Assembly: GCA_035578175.1 (NCBI GenBank)
Contig: JAQMRL010000006.1
Coordinates: 32,102,893 to 32,166,892 of the forward strand
Source: Catonia carolina
Lineage: Eukaryota > Arthropoda > Insecta > Hemiptera > Achilidae
DNA: 64,000 nt
Direction of reading: 5' to 3'
The notes beneath the pieces are model-generated. The model made no database searches. It was not told where the DNA came from and saw nothing but the letters and a program-made list of their open reading frames with translations. The position numbers and the translations under genes were made by a program. Positions 55,103-64,000 of this stretch are shown one piece after another (the stretch's first letter is position 1; each line of letters begins with the position of its first letter).

Positions 55103-56100
55103 TTTAACTTCTAAATATTAATGAAAATTGAATATAATCATTAAAAAAGAACTATTCGTTCTTCACTTTGCCTACTACAATATGTACTATATTCACGAAA
55201 TAATGGCGACTGCAAAAGAAACTCAGAGCTCCTTGCGGATGTATACCAAAATAAATGTGTGGCGCAACAAAAGAGGTATGATTATATCTCTATGGTGCTT
55301 TCTACATAGATCTCGGTGTACAAGTTTTAATATCAAGTAATTAGCATTTTGTGATACCTTTTCTAAAAAGCAATTTGTTTGAAAACTAAAAAAAATCTGT
55401 ACATAAGAACCAGACTAACCTAACTCCATTTCTGTTAATATTGTTATATACACAGTTTCATTGATTTTATTTTATCTTTGAATGTACTATATGGAGACAA
55501 CATTGCCTATAGTTCCGTGTATTACGATTGCCACAAGTGACAACGCTATCTATCTCTTTCTTACACAGCTTCTCTCTTACATTACCCCGCCAAACGTAAG
55601 TCAAAATAGAATGTGTTAGACAGAGAACTCTCAATTGTGCGAGAGAGATAGACCGTGCCATAAATTTAACCATTTCTGGCCGCGCATGTTGCTTCCATTT
55701 AGAATACTCAAAGCTTTTACTCTTATCAAATCCTTAAAACATATCTCCACTTCCGTAAAATTAACCAAGGTTAATATTGTTTAGACAACTTCAAAGTATG
55801 AAATATTTTTAGAGCTAAATATATTTAAGTTACGAGTTAAGTTTGGTTCTCAACGGATTTTCGCGCACAGCGCTATCTGTGTTATGTTTTGTTGAATCCT
55901 GACCGGTACGCTACTTCAAATTCAAAGTAGTGGTTTGGAAGAATGGTAAAGTATTAACTTAGCATCATGGTTTGGAAGGATGTTTGTAAATGTATTTTTT
56001 TAATAATTATTATTACTTTATTAGTGTTATTTACTACAGCATGTACATACAACTAGTAAATTAAAAGATTGCTTTGTGCAATGGTGGGTTAAAATATGTT
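55103..56100 (-). promoter_or_regulatory. Candidate 5' flank / promoter region of the NXF1-like gene
   Basis: This segment lies directly upstream of the NXF1-like ATG. Two CpG-containing, less AT-rich patches stand out from the surroundings: about 55500-55690 (CCGCCAAACGTAAG, GGCCGCGCATG) and about 55850-55920 (TTTTCGCGCACAGCGC, GACCGGTACGC). No TATA box or initiator can be assigned with confidence. An acceptor-like TATTTAG near the ATG suggests that the transcription start is further up, beyond an untranslated exon. Confidence 0.3.
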
Positions 56101-56244
56101 GTGGATTCTATCATACAACCAGATATCATAGTGGATGACTGAAGATGTTGATTGCAGCGCAGAATAGTTAAGTCCACTGTAGTGGCCTGAAATACTATTA
56201 ACTCACTGGTCTGCAAAAAACATTATTTTTCTGTTACACAGAAG

Positions 56245-56361
56245 GGTTTTTGGGTTTAGGTGGTCTGAAAACATGTAGATCCAGTGAAAACTCGATTTCG
56301 AAAAATTGACATGAAAACAATACTTTCCTTCCTATATACTCATATAGGCAAGAGAAACTAA
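56245..56361 (-). mobile_element. Family H terminal fragment (H11)
   Basis: It contains TTTTGGGTTTAGGTGGTCTG, ATGTAGATCCAGTGAAAACT and the terminal CATATAGGCAAGAGAAAC. It is cut on its left exactly where the inverted arm of the 56103-58233 structure ends. Confidence 0.75.
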
Positions 56362-56599
56362 AAATATACATTTTGCATCCACATTTGTATTTTTTTCCGC
56401 CTAACCTTGGCGATGTAAGTGATGCGCAAAGTGAATGCTTTCACCAAGTTATATCAATGATGGAAACAAGATACCAGGAAAAATGGAGCCTGAATATGCT
56501 TGCCAATTACTGTTGAACATTAAAAAGGGACATTCCAGAAGCTGAACACAAGAGGAAACCAAAGAAAAAACAGATATTAGGTAAGTAGTACGATATAAA

Positions 56600-57020
56600 G
56601 ATAACAGAGAAGGCCAAATTAATGATGTGTATGTTGTATTATGCACCAGCAGTGCTATATGGAGGATGAATGAGAGGAATTGGAGTAGGTTACAAGCAGC
56701 GGAGATGAAGTTCTTAAGAGCAATAAAGGGTATGACAAGGAGAGATAGAATAAAGAACACAGAGAGCGGAGCTAAATGTGGAATGTATGAGGGAAAGGGT
56801 GGAGAAAATGAGGATAAGACGGTATGGCCATGTGAAGAGAATGGGGGAGAAAAGGTTACCTAGAAGGATGGAAGGAACAAGATCGAGAGGACGACCAAGA
56901 AAAAGATAGAAGGATGAGATACAACTGGAAACAAATAAAGGAGGAGAAATGTTGGATGGACAGAAGAAAATGGAGAGACTTGGTGAACACCCAGATACGG
57001 CGATAGTGGAACGAACACTG
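56600..57020 (+). mobile_element. LINE post-RT fragment
   Basis: Frames read RLQAAEMKFLRAIKGMTRRD, RIKN, ERVEKMRIRRYGHVKRMGE, KRLPRRMEGTRSRGRPRKR and IVERTLDMY. This is the typical end of arthropod LINE ORF2. Frame shifts and stops are present. Confidence 0.75.
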
Positions 57021-57059
57021 GATATGTATGTATAGTCCATCTACTGTAAGAGTAGGCTA

Positions 57060-58090
57060 CTCCGTGCGAGGCAAGCGCCTATAGGTTGTAAACTAAAGTT
57101 TTACACTAGTTGGCGCGTATCTACCTCTCGCCAGACAATATTATCTTGCACTACGTTCCATCATAAAAATATCTACATCCAGCTAAAATAAACATTATCC
57201 ATTAAGCATTTTCAATAATACTGTTCAAATTACTTGTAGTTATTGTAGTTTCATAAAAACTATTTAATTATTTTAACCATTACATTTAACAAAACAATTT
57301 TTTTCTACTTTTTAATGTTTACCGCTTTTATGTTCAAAAACAACACATTCATTATCACGCATGTTAACAAAACACAGTTTACAAAACTTTTCAACTTCAG
57401 TTTACAAAGAAAATCGAAATGAACTGATACAATACCAAAAGATAATGATTAAACTAAAAATGAGTTAAAGACAGGCAAGTGCAAACAGTTGTATTAAACT
57501 AGTCACAGACATTAATTTTAATGATACAAAATAAACAATCTGAAGTGATAAACAACGAATCACTGGAATTGTTTACTCTCTTGTTATAATTCAAGAGCAT
57601 TAGTCTTATATTACTCGTGACCAAAAATAAAACTGAGTCTATAATAAAAACCTACTAATCATAAATAATAATGTGATAATAGCAAATGTAACGAAAAATA
57701 ACAATGTAAGAGTAACAATAGTAAAAGTTTTAGTTATTAATGGTAAACTAATGTTCGATTTATAAAACATTTTCTAACAAATGAATTGAACGTGTTTTTG
57801 TTATATTAAGCTTAGAGTGAATAATTAGTGTTGTATGGAATTTTGTTTTGGATTATGCTGTGCGTATTTTTAATTAATGAGCATGCTCACTTGTATTGCT
57901 CGTTGCCTACGTCAGAGTACTCTTAGCGTAGACAGACTCTAGTACGATATTATCATGTTAGGCTGTAATATATCTAATTTCTTAAAAATAAATATTCTTT
58001 AATACCGTGTTACAAAAATCCCTGTGTGCCACACAATTTTAGTTTGCAGATTGAAATCAGCACAAAAATACTATAAAAAACACCTCATTA
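57060..58090. other. AT-rich stretch, nothing recognised
   Basis: Interior of the long inverted-repeat structure. A possible degenerate motif pair near 57110-57160 and 57900-57950 (CTACCTCTCGCCAGAC, TTGCCTACGTCAGAGT) could not be tied to any family. Confidence 0.3.
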
Positions 58091-58709
58091 AATCTGTGTA
58101 ACAGAAAAACAACGGTTTTTTGCAAACCAGTGAGTTAATAGTATTTCAGGCCACTAAAGTGGACTTAACTATTCTGCGCTGCAATCAACATCTTCAGTCA
58201 TCCATTATGATATCTGGCTGTATAGTAGAATCCATTAACTTTGCAGGAGATAATCTGATCAAATTATTTCTTATTTTCTTAATTTAAATTTATTATCAAA
58301 AGTATATTCATTTATATTAAAAAATGTGTTTGTATCAAATTATGTTCAAATTTTTTAATAAGTTATTTTTTATACTAATACTTTTTATTGTTTTGTCATT
58401 TAATTCACTCTCTCTGTTTTGTTTTTTGTTAATGAAAGTGATGTGTGAGTACTAACACTGAAAACTATTGGAAATACATAATTTGTAATCAATTCTTTAG
58501 TATAATTTTTGGTTGTCCTGGTCAAGGTTTTCACGCAGTTTTCCTTGGCCATTCCAAACCAATGTCTGGTCATTCTTCTATTTGTGTTTTGTGTTTTTTT
58601 ATAATCTACCCAATATTTTTATTGTTTTTATTGTACTTTTTTAACTTCTTATAATATAATGTGTATTATTTTACATGACAATGAAATTTATTTATTTGTG
58701 GCAACTTAC

Positions 58710-58774
58710 CGTCTTTTTTTGAAGTCTTTGAAGTCCTGGAATTAGTAGGTCAATAACAATTAGCTGAGTTTCAC
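58710..58774 (-). other. Candidate exon upstream of NXF1-like exon 1
   Basis: On the minus strand a 65-nt segment is bounded by an acceptor (ATCTCTTCCAG) and a strong donor (GACG|GTAAGTT). One frame is open across it (ETQLIVIDLLIPGLQRLQKK). Coding exon 1 has an acceptor-like TATTTAG just before its ATG, so this could be an upstream (possibly untranslated) exon of the same gene, or an exon of another gene. No homology is recognised. Confidence 0.25.
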
Positions 58775-59313
58775 CTGGAAGAGATAGGTAACAGATTTTA
58801 TTGGTAAGTATGTAATGAATTAATAAATTAATACTTAATATTACATTTCATAACCCTATATAGAACAATCAAATTCACACCCATTATTGTCCAATTATAG
58901 TGCTCCACCCTTGTAAATCTCATTTTATATTCATCAACTTTTGAATACAGCACAAATGTTAATATGTATACTTAAAGTATATAACCAATTTACAAAAATA
59001 TACAAAAGTAAATAGCTGAAATCATACAAATGAATGGACATGGAAATTATTTATAGATGTCATCATATAGAAAGTATGTTAACAGGAAATTATTCAAATG
59101 TTAAAAGCAAATAATTTATTTCATCTGTACAAATGATTATTATACATTACAATTTGTATTAAATTAACTAATTTATATTGTAGGTTATAGGTACTTAAAA
59201 TTTTGACATCATAAATGATTTGAGTTAAAATAAATTTGAAGTATTCTTTAACATTTATTTAACATTTAATAAAAATTTTAATAGAGTCTACAAAATCAGA
59301 GTAACAGTTTAAC

Positions 59314-59317
<4 letters not shown>

Positions 59318-59360
<43 letters not shown>
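59318..59360. repeat. AT dinucleotide microsatellite
   Basis: About 20 uninterrupted AT/TA units (TATATATATATA...). It lies about 20 bp beyond the 3' end of the LINE fragment at 59380-60180, where LINE 3' tails often seed microsatellites. Confidence 0.9.
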
Positions 59361-59362
<2 letters not shown>

Positions 59363-59379
59363 ACATAGGAAGAACAATG

Positions 59380-60180
59380 CCCTTAATATCTTCTTATAAT
59401 CAAGGATTATTAGGCTTTCACAAGTTCTGACTCACAACAGCGATAAACTACTGAATTATTCCATCTTTTGTGTGGCCTCCCAACATCTCTCCTCCCCACC
59501 GGTCTGTATTGCAAAACACTGAGGGAGATCCTTCCCACAGGCATTCTCTCTATGTGTTCCCTCCATCGATTATAATATTTTGCAACCTCATTCAGGTTGT
59601 AAACATCCAGTTCCGTTCTTACGTCCTAATTTCTTAGTTGGTCCCTATGACTGCAACCCATTGTTCTTCCCAGGAATCGCATATATGCCACCTGTACTCT
59701 ACTTTCCTGTGGTCTGGTACTAATCCACGACTCACTTCCGTAGAGTACGACTGGGGCAGCCATCACCTTGTAAAACTTTATCTGGGTTTCTTTTCTTGTT
59801 TTCCTGCCTAGGGTTCTGCTAATATTGCCGCATACTGCTAGGAATTTGCCAACTTTCTTTTCTATGTCCAAATCTTGATCAAACCCAATGTCACAAACTT
59901 AATAATTGCATTGTGATACTTGTTCGAGAACTACATCATCTACCACAATTTTAGACCTGGTAGGATATTTACCAGTAAATGCTTTAACTTTTACTTAACC
60001 ACTTTTACCTTCAACTTTTTTATGGAAACATTGAAATCATATTTTTTGGTACTTCATTATTTAAAACACATATCGATCTCTGAACTTCATCTTCACTCTC
60101 TTGCACAATCTACAAATCATTCACAAACAGTAAAGCAGTCAAGTAAACGTCATTGTTCAACCTAATTCCCAAACTATCTT
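59380..60180 (-). mobile_element. LINE ORF2 C-terminal half, relic of the family at 29697-30813
   Basis: The minus-strand frames parallel the young copy: TGKYPTRSKIVVDD, VGKFLAVCGNISRTLGRKTR, KETQIKFYKVMAAPVVLYGS, ESWISTRPQESRVQVAYMRF, LGRTMGCSHRDQLRN, then ERMPVGRISLSVLQYRPVGR and RDVGRPHKRW. Frame shifts and stops are spread throughout. The 5' limit is approximate. Confidence 0.85.
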
Positions 60181-60944
60181 AGTTCAGTAATGTCCCTAAC
60201 AATCCCAATATATTATTTCCTTCTTCTTAAAGTCCTTTTCCTATCGGAGGTTGGAAATTATCATCATTATGCGGACCTTATTTACTGCTGTAGAGAATAG
60301 TTCTGTATTACTGCAACCAAACCAGTTTTTTAACATTTTTCATATCCCAGCAAATAATCAAATCTGAATCTTTCACTTTACAGTTCAACATATAACCACT
60401 GCACCATGAAAAGTGTTTAATAGTAAATTTATGTCAGTTTGATTATATTATTTTTATGTTTATGGAATATTAAATTTATTCTTTAATAAAATTACTATAA
60501 ATTCATTTAATTTAATTTTATTATACGAAGAAAATAAATAAAATTAAAAAGTAAGATTTTTAAATGCAAAATATTTATTTGTCCAAACATTGTTTTCGAA
60601 TTTTTATTAATGTCATTTATTATATGAAATAGGTAGGTGATAGATAAACTATGTTCTAAGAAAAACAGAAAAATCATTTGAAATGAAATGACTTTCATGA
60701 TTATAAATTATTTAGCTGTCATTTATTACACAATTTACATTAAATTTAAGGTCAAATAAGACAATACGTCAAAGTAAATTCAGTTATTAATATATCACTA
60801 ATTAATGTAAATTTTACTTGCTCTTTAATTAAAAATCATTTAACAAATATTATCTAAGATCATTTCATGTGTGAAAAATTAAAAATAATATGTTGTAAGT
60901 AAATTTCTGTTTGTATATAACATGCATTAAAAAATAAAGGATTT

Positions 60945-61300
60945 TTTTTGTTTTATGTCCGACTTAAATGAACATTAACTTTAATGCAAAAGGTGAAGGG
61001 TGATAGATAAGAGTGAGGAAAAATTACCAGACCTGACCAGGAATCAAACCTGAGTCACCTGGCATAGAAGGCAATCTTGATTTTTTTTTTTTTTTTTTGG
61101 TTTAACGTCCGACTGTTCTGCAATTACTGCTAATGCAGACGGTGAAGGATGAAATGATTTTTTTGTAACGTATGAAAGGATGCCGTGCCTGAATGGGATT
61201 CGAACCCAAGACCGCATGATGAGAGGCGAGCACGTTACCAACTGCGCCAATGCGGCCGGCAAGGCAATCTTGAGTTGATCACTACACCAATGGGGCGGCA
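60945..61300 (-). mobile_element. tRNA-derived SINE interrupted by another SINE
   Basis: Minus-strand head GCCGCCCCATTGGTGTAGTG (A-box region), and TCAGGTTTGATTCCTGG (B box) after the interruption. It resembles the copy at 9930-10062. The sequence AAGGCAATCTTGA was duplicated when the SINE at 61081-61260 inserted. Confidence 0.75.
61081..61260 (-). mobile_element. tRNA-derived SINE nested in another SINE, 13-bp target duplication
   Basis: Minus-strand head GCCGGCCGCATTGGCGCAGT (A box), TTGGGTTCGAATCCC (B box), GACGTTAAACC and a poly(A) tail (T-run at 61081-61099). A perfect 13-bp duplication AAGGCAATCTTGA (61068-61080 and 61261-61273) brackets it. The A and B boxes are intact, so the promoter may still be recognisable to Pol III. 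Confidence 0.93.
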
Positions 61301-61319
61301 ACAAACAAAAGATAAAAAA

Positions 61320-62107
61320 TCTGGTGTGAAATACTCACACAACTTTCTCTTGCCAATGCAAATAATTAACAATAAACCTAACATTAGTAATAAAACATTA
61401 GAAATAAACAAAAAACTAACCTCAATAAACATAATCTAATTTTCATCATGAGTGAAAAACGCAAAATGAAAATCAACCTAATTTTGGCTTAAAAATACGG
61501 AAAATCACTCTTTCACGCTAAACTAGACTCTGTAGAGAAAAACGCTCTAAATAAAAGTTGTAGATCTTTTAATTTTTTATAAATTAAATTATATACACTT
61601 TTGTCGTAAAATGTATACTAAGGCCGAAATCTTAAAAAAAAATAGATTTTTCACCCGTTTTCGTGAGAAAAAAACAGAAAATCGCTAATTACCGCTAAAC
61701 TAAGCGTTATACAAAAAAATGTTTGAAATAAAACTTGTAGGATTTTAAATTCTCTACATGTTTTTATTATGTAAATTTTTGCGCTAAAATGCATACTAAA
61801 GAAGCAATATTAAAAAAACCATTTTTTACGAGAAAACCTCACCAAGAATTTCAGCAGATATGACGCCTCCCCTTTCTTATAGACCATAAAAAATTAGTAA
61901 ATGAGGCGATTTTGAAGAAATCGTAGGAGCCGTTTTTGAGAAAATCGCAGAAAAGTGAAAAATGACATGAAAAAACTACTACTTTCGGTTGACTGATTTT
62001 GATGAAAATGTTCCTGTCGGGTCCGGTAGTAGTATCTAACTTAAGTTTAACTTAAGTAGTAAAGTTTATCTAGCTTAAGTACGATGTTCCGTTCTTGAGT
62101 TATTCTG

Positions 62108-62152
<45 letters not shown>

Positions 62153-62283
62153 ACACACCATTCGCTAAAAACATGTTTTTTTTGGGTTCAGGGGGTCTGA
62201 AAACGTGTAGATCTGGTGAAAACTCGATTTCGAAAAATCGACATGAAAAAAATACTTTCCTTTTCATATAGGCAAGAGAAAGT
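61320..62283 (-). mobile_element. Family H repeat, copy H12, full length
   Basis: From TCTGGTGTGAAATACTCACA to TTTTCATATAGGCAAGAGAA, including the longest CA microsatellite of the family (62109-62157). It lies outside the NXF1-like gene but in the same orientation as most copies. It starts about 20 bp beyond the interrupted SINE. Confidence 0.88.
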
Positions 62284-62698
62284 AAAAAAATGGCGCTAGC
62301 AAAAATGAGACAGGTATTTTCTTGTTTGTAACCATATTTTCTCCAAGGATCTCCTTCTCCTTTGTTTGTTAATGCTAATGCCAGCCCAATTGCAGTAAGT
62401 ATTGCTTGAGTCCCAGCTCCGTGTAGTTGGAAGGAATGCAGTGCGTTGTTAGAGTAGTGAGAGAATGAGTGTTAGTAGTGTTTCACTGTAGCTGCATTTG
62501 TAGCGGTAGCGTGTACTAACTAGACTAAAAAAATATTCTTATCATCTGGCACATTAATTTAACAAATAACTACCGGGTTATTAACTTGGTCCGATTCATA
62601 ATATTTAACTTACCAATTTATATCAAAATATGTAAATAGATAAATGTATTAAATACAAACAAATAAATATGTTAATTACGGAAAGTTTGAAAACGAAT

Positions 62699-62892
62699 GT
62701 TTTTTTTTTTTTTTTTATTTAACGTCGCATCAACTACAAGGTCATTAGCGACGACGTTGGGGTCTAACTGTGTGTAATGAGGATGAAATGATTTTTTGTA
62801 ACGTATGAAAATATGCCATGCCTGAGTTGGATTCGAACCCAGGACCGCATGATGAGAGGCGAGCACGTTACCAACTGCGCCAATGCGGCCGG
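62699..62892 (-). mobile_element. tRNA-derived SINE (GCCGGCCGC-head family)
   Basis: Minus-strand head GCCGGCCGCATTGGCGCAGT, B box GGGTTCGAATCC, body CATTTCATCCTCATTACACA, ending GCGACGTTAAATAAAAAAAA. Flanks share CGAATGTTTT on both sides, consistent with a target duplication blurred by the T-run. It is the same family as 61081-61260. Confidence 0.9.
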
Positions 62893-63472
62893 CGAATGTT
62901 TTGTATCAGAGCAATTGGTAGTTGGTTTGCTGGCATTTCTCCCGCCACCTCCCCCCAGATAGGTCGCCCGAAAGCATAGACCCGGAGGCCGTTCCGAAGA
63001 ACTCTTATGTTCCGTGACTGGTGACTGTCGCATAGAATTCTAGAGTTTCATTCTGTTACATTCTGTTCTTGATGTTTCATATCTAGAGTTACATTCTGTT
63101 CTATAGTAAACATACTGTTCCAAAGTAATTTATTACTAAACTAAAATTTTCGAGAGCGAGGGTGAGCCTGGTCGGCAACCAGGGGGATGCGTGTCACTCG
63201 CTCTCTTGTCAGGGAAACCTCTTGACGCACAAGGCGCCCATCATCAAGAACATTAAGAATAAAAGGTAGTCCTAACAGTCTAGAAAAGGGGTCAGAAGTA
63301 AAATGCAAATTAAAAGTTTAAATTTAGTTAGGACCTGTCGCCATAATATATTTGTACAAGCAAGTGCTCGACACCATTAATTTGTTCCCGGCTGGAAAAA
63401 ATTTAGTGAACGGCACCAGAGAATTATACGTATTTCAGGATAATACCCTTATTAAACTACATGACTGCCCAT

Positions 63473-63857
63473 AATAGACAGGTGGAGTGTCAAATTATTT
63501 ACACCCAATCTGTTAGTTGCAGGGCTAAAATAAAAAAGTTCTGTTTCTTATCGCATGGTCAGCCAATTAAATGACTGAATCATTTAAGAACAGAAGAGGT
63601 AGAGGTGTAAAAGACACTAATCAGAGTTATCTCCTCTGAAAGTAATGAATTTCATTGTACAGCCAGACCCTGTGATGAATGAAGTGAAGGTGTCATTTGC
63701 AGAGTGGAAAATTTGTGCTTTTCAGAGGGCCCGGCATGCTGATAAGCGTACTTTTTCATTCAGTGAGGAAGGCAATGGTAAACCACCTTACTCCTCGTTT
63801 TACTTAGTAAAGCCTCTAGAGGTTCAAACCATCTTTTCGGCTGATGACCTAAACAAC
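63473..63857 (+). mobile_element. Retroposon (family R), copy 4
   Basis: It starts GACTGCCCATAATAGACAGG and ends GATGACCTAAACAAC. It is flanked by AAACTACAT (63464-63472 and 63858-63866). It retains the CCTCTAGAGG palindrome and most of the TTTTCGGCTG hairpin. It is non-coding. Confidence 0.88.
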
Positions 63858-63869
63858 AAACTACATTAA

Positions 63870-64000
63870 TGTAGAATGAAGCTACCTCGTCAAGGAACTC
63901 CCACACTGGATAGCTATGCACATCGCGATACACGCTCTCAAGTGCCGTGAGGGGCCAATTTTCCCCTTGGCCTTGAAGCTTCAGGTTCAGTCGCTGCCTG
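63870..64000 (-). pseudogene. Possible hAT (ZBED5-like) transposase fragment running off the window
   Basis: One minus-strand frame is open to the window edge: RQRLNLKLQGQGENWPLTAL, ESVYRDVHSYPVWEFLDEVA, SFYI. The LN(L/V)KLQG(K/Q)G block followed by a short acidic segment is typical of hAT transposases related to ZBED5/GTF2IRD2. Only about 44 codons are visible, so this is tentative. The base composition is clearly less AT-rich than the surroundings. Confidence 0.4.

Larger units (their letters stand above)
56103..58233. repeat. Long inverted-repeat structure, about 135-bp arms
   Basis: The left arm 56103-56241 (GGATTCTATCATACAACCAG onward) is a close inverted copy of 58095-58233. Long shared runs include GATGACTGAAGATGTTGATT and TGCAGCGCAGAATAGTTAAG. 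The arms enclose about 1.85 kb with a family H fragment, a LINE fragment and about 1 kb of unassigned AT-rich sequence. No transposase was recognised. It may be a transposon with long TIRs. Confidence 0.7.

Noticed and set aside
56449..57040. Long hydrophobic minus-strand frames
   Set aside because: They are antisense to a LINE ORF2 fragment; the hydrophobicity is an artefact of the opposite strand.
61190..61260. tRNA gene-like sequence with clear A and B boxes (also near 62820-62890)
   Set aside because: Both have poly(A) tails, a common SINE body and target duplications, so they are SINEs rather than tRNA genes.
6356..62157. CA/GT microsatellites as independent loci
   Set aside because: The main tracts lie at the same place inside family H copies, so they are part of that repeat.
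1..64000. CRISPR array, bacterial operon, phage or rRNA
   Set aside because: No regularly spaced direct repeats, no prokaryotic gene organisation and no rRNA sequence. The spliced NXF1-like gene and animal transposons show that this is metazoan nuclear DNA.

Overview
The window is nuclear DNA from an arthropod, most likely an insect with a large, repeat-rich genome. The base composition is AT-rich, introns are long with GT-AG borders, and the transposons are of metazoan type (mariner, piggyBac, pogo/Tigger, hAT, LINEs, tRNA-derived SINEs). A hemipteran is plausible from the style of the repeats, but that is inference. There is no bacterial-type operon and no CRISPR array.

One host gene dominates the window. 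Fifteen coding exons on the minus strand, from the start codon at 55102 to the stop codon at 5508, join with every splice phase agreeing into a 672-residue protein of the NXF1/TAP mRNA export receptor type. Its parts are an Arg/Gly-rich N-terminus, an RNA-binding domain, leucine-rich repeats, an NTF2-like domain, a Pro/Ala/Val linker and a C-terminal UBA-like TAP-C domain. About 2 kb of coding sequence is spread over 49.6 kb. The two largest introns (about 10.5 and 9.5 kb) hold many of the mobile elements.

Nearly everything else recognised is mobile DNA in the introns and flanks. Five mariner-like elements lie at 8495-9790, 33829-34668, 41334-42253, 47872-48803 and 51811-53137; two are fold-back derivatives. 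A piggyBac-like element with a transposase broken by a single stop codon lies at 25315-28110. A pogo/Tigger-type element lies at 19143-21051 and a second at 50400-51771. A hAT-type MITE with an exact 8-bp target duplication is at 40113-40735. A LINE whose ORF1 carries a PHD-like finger and an SGNH-like segment is at about 16500-19027. A young 5'-truncated LINE with a 12-bp target duplication is at 29697-30813, and several older LINE scraps are present. Three sorts of tRNA-derived SINE occur. A roughly 400-bp non-tRNA retroposon has four full-length copies, all with target duplications.

The most distinctive element is a roughly 0.9-kb repeat present as about twelve copies or fragments. It has 13-bp subterminal inverted repeats, a GT microsatellite and a hairpin at one end, an architecture that resembles Helentron-associated (DINE-1-like) non-autonomous elements. 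Eleven of the twelve lie in the same orientation, which is the sense direction of the host gene. Several repeats are nested, so relative ages and empty sites can be read directly from the sequence.
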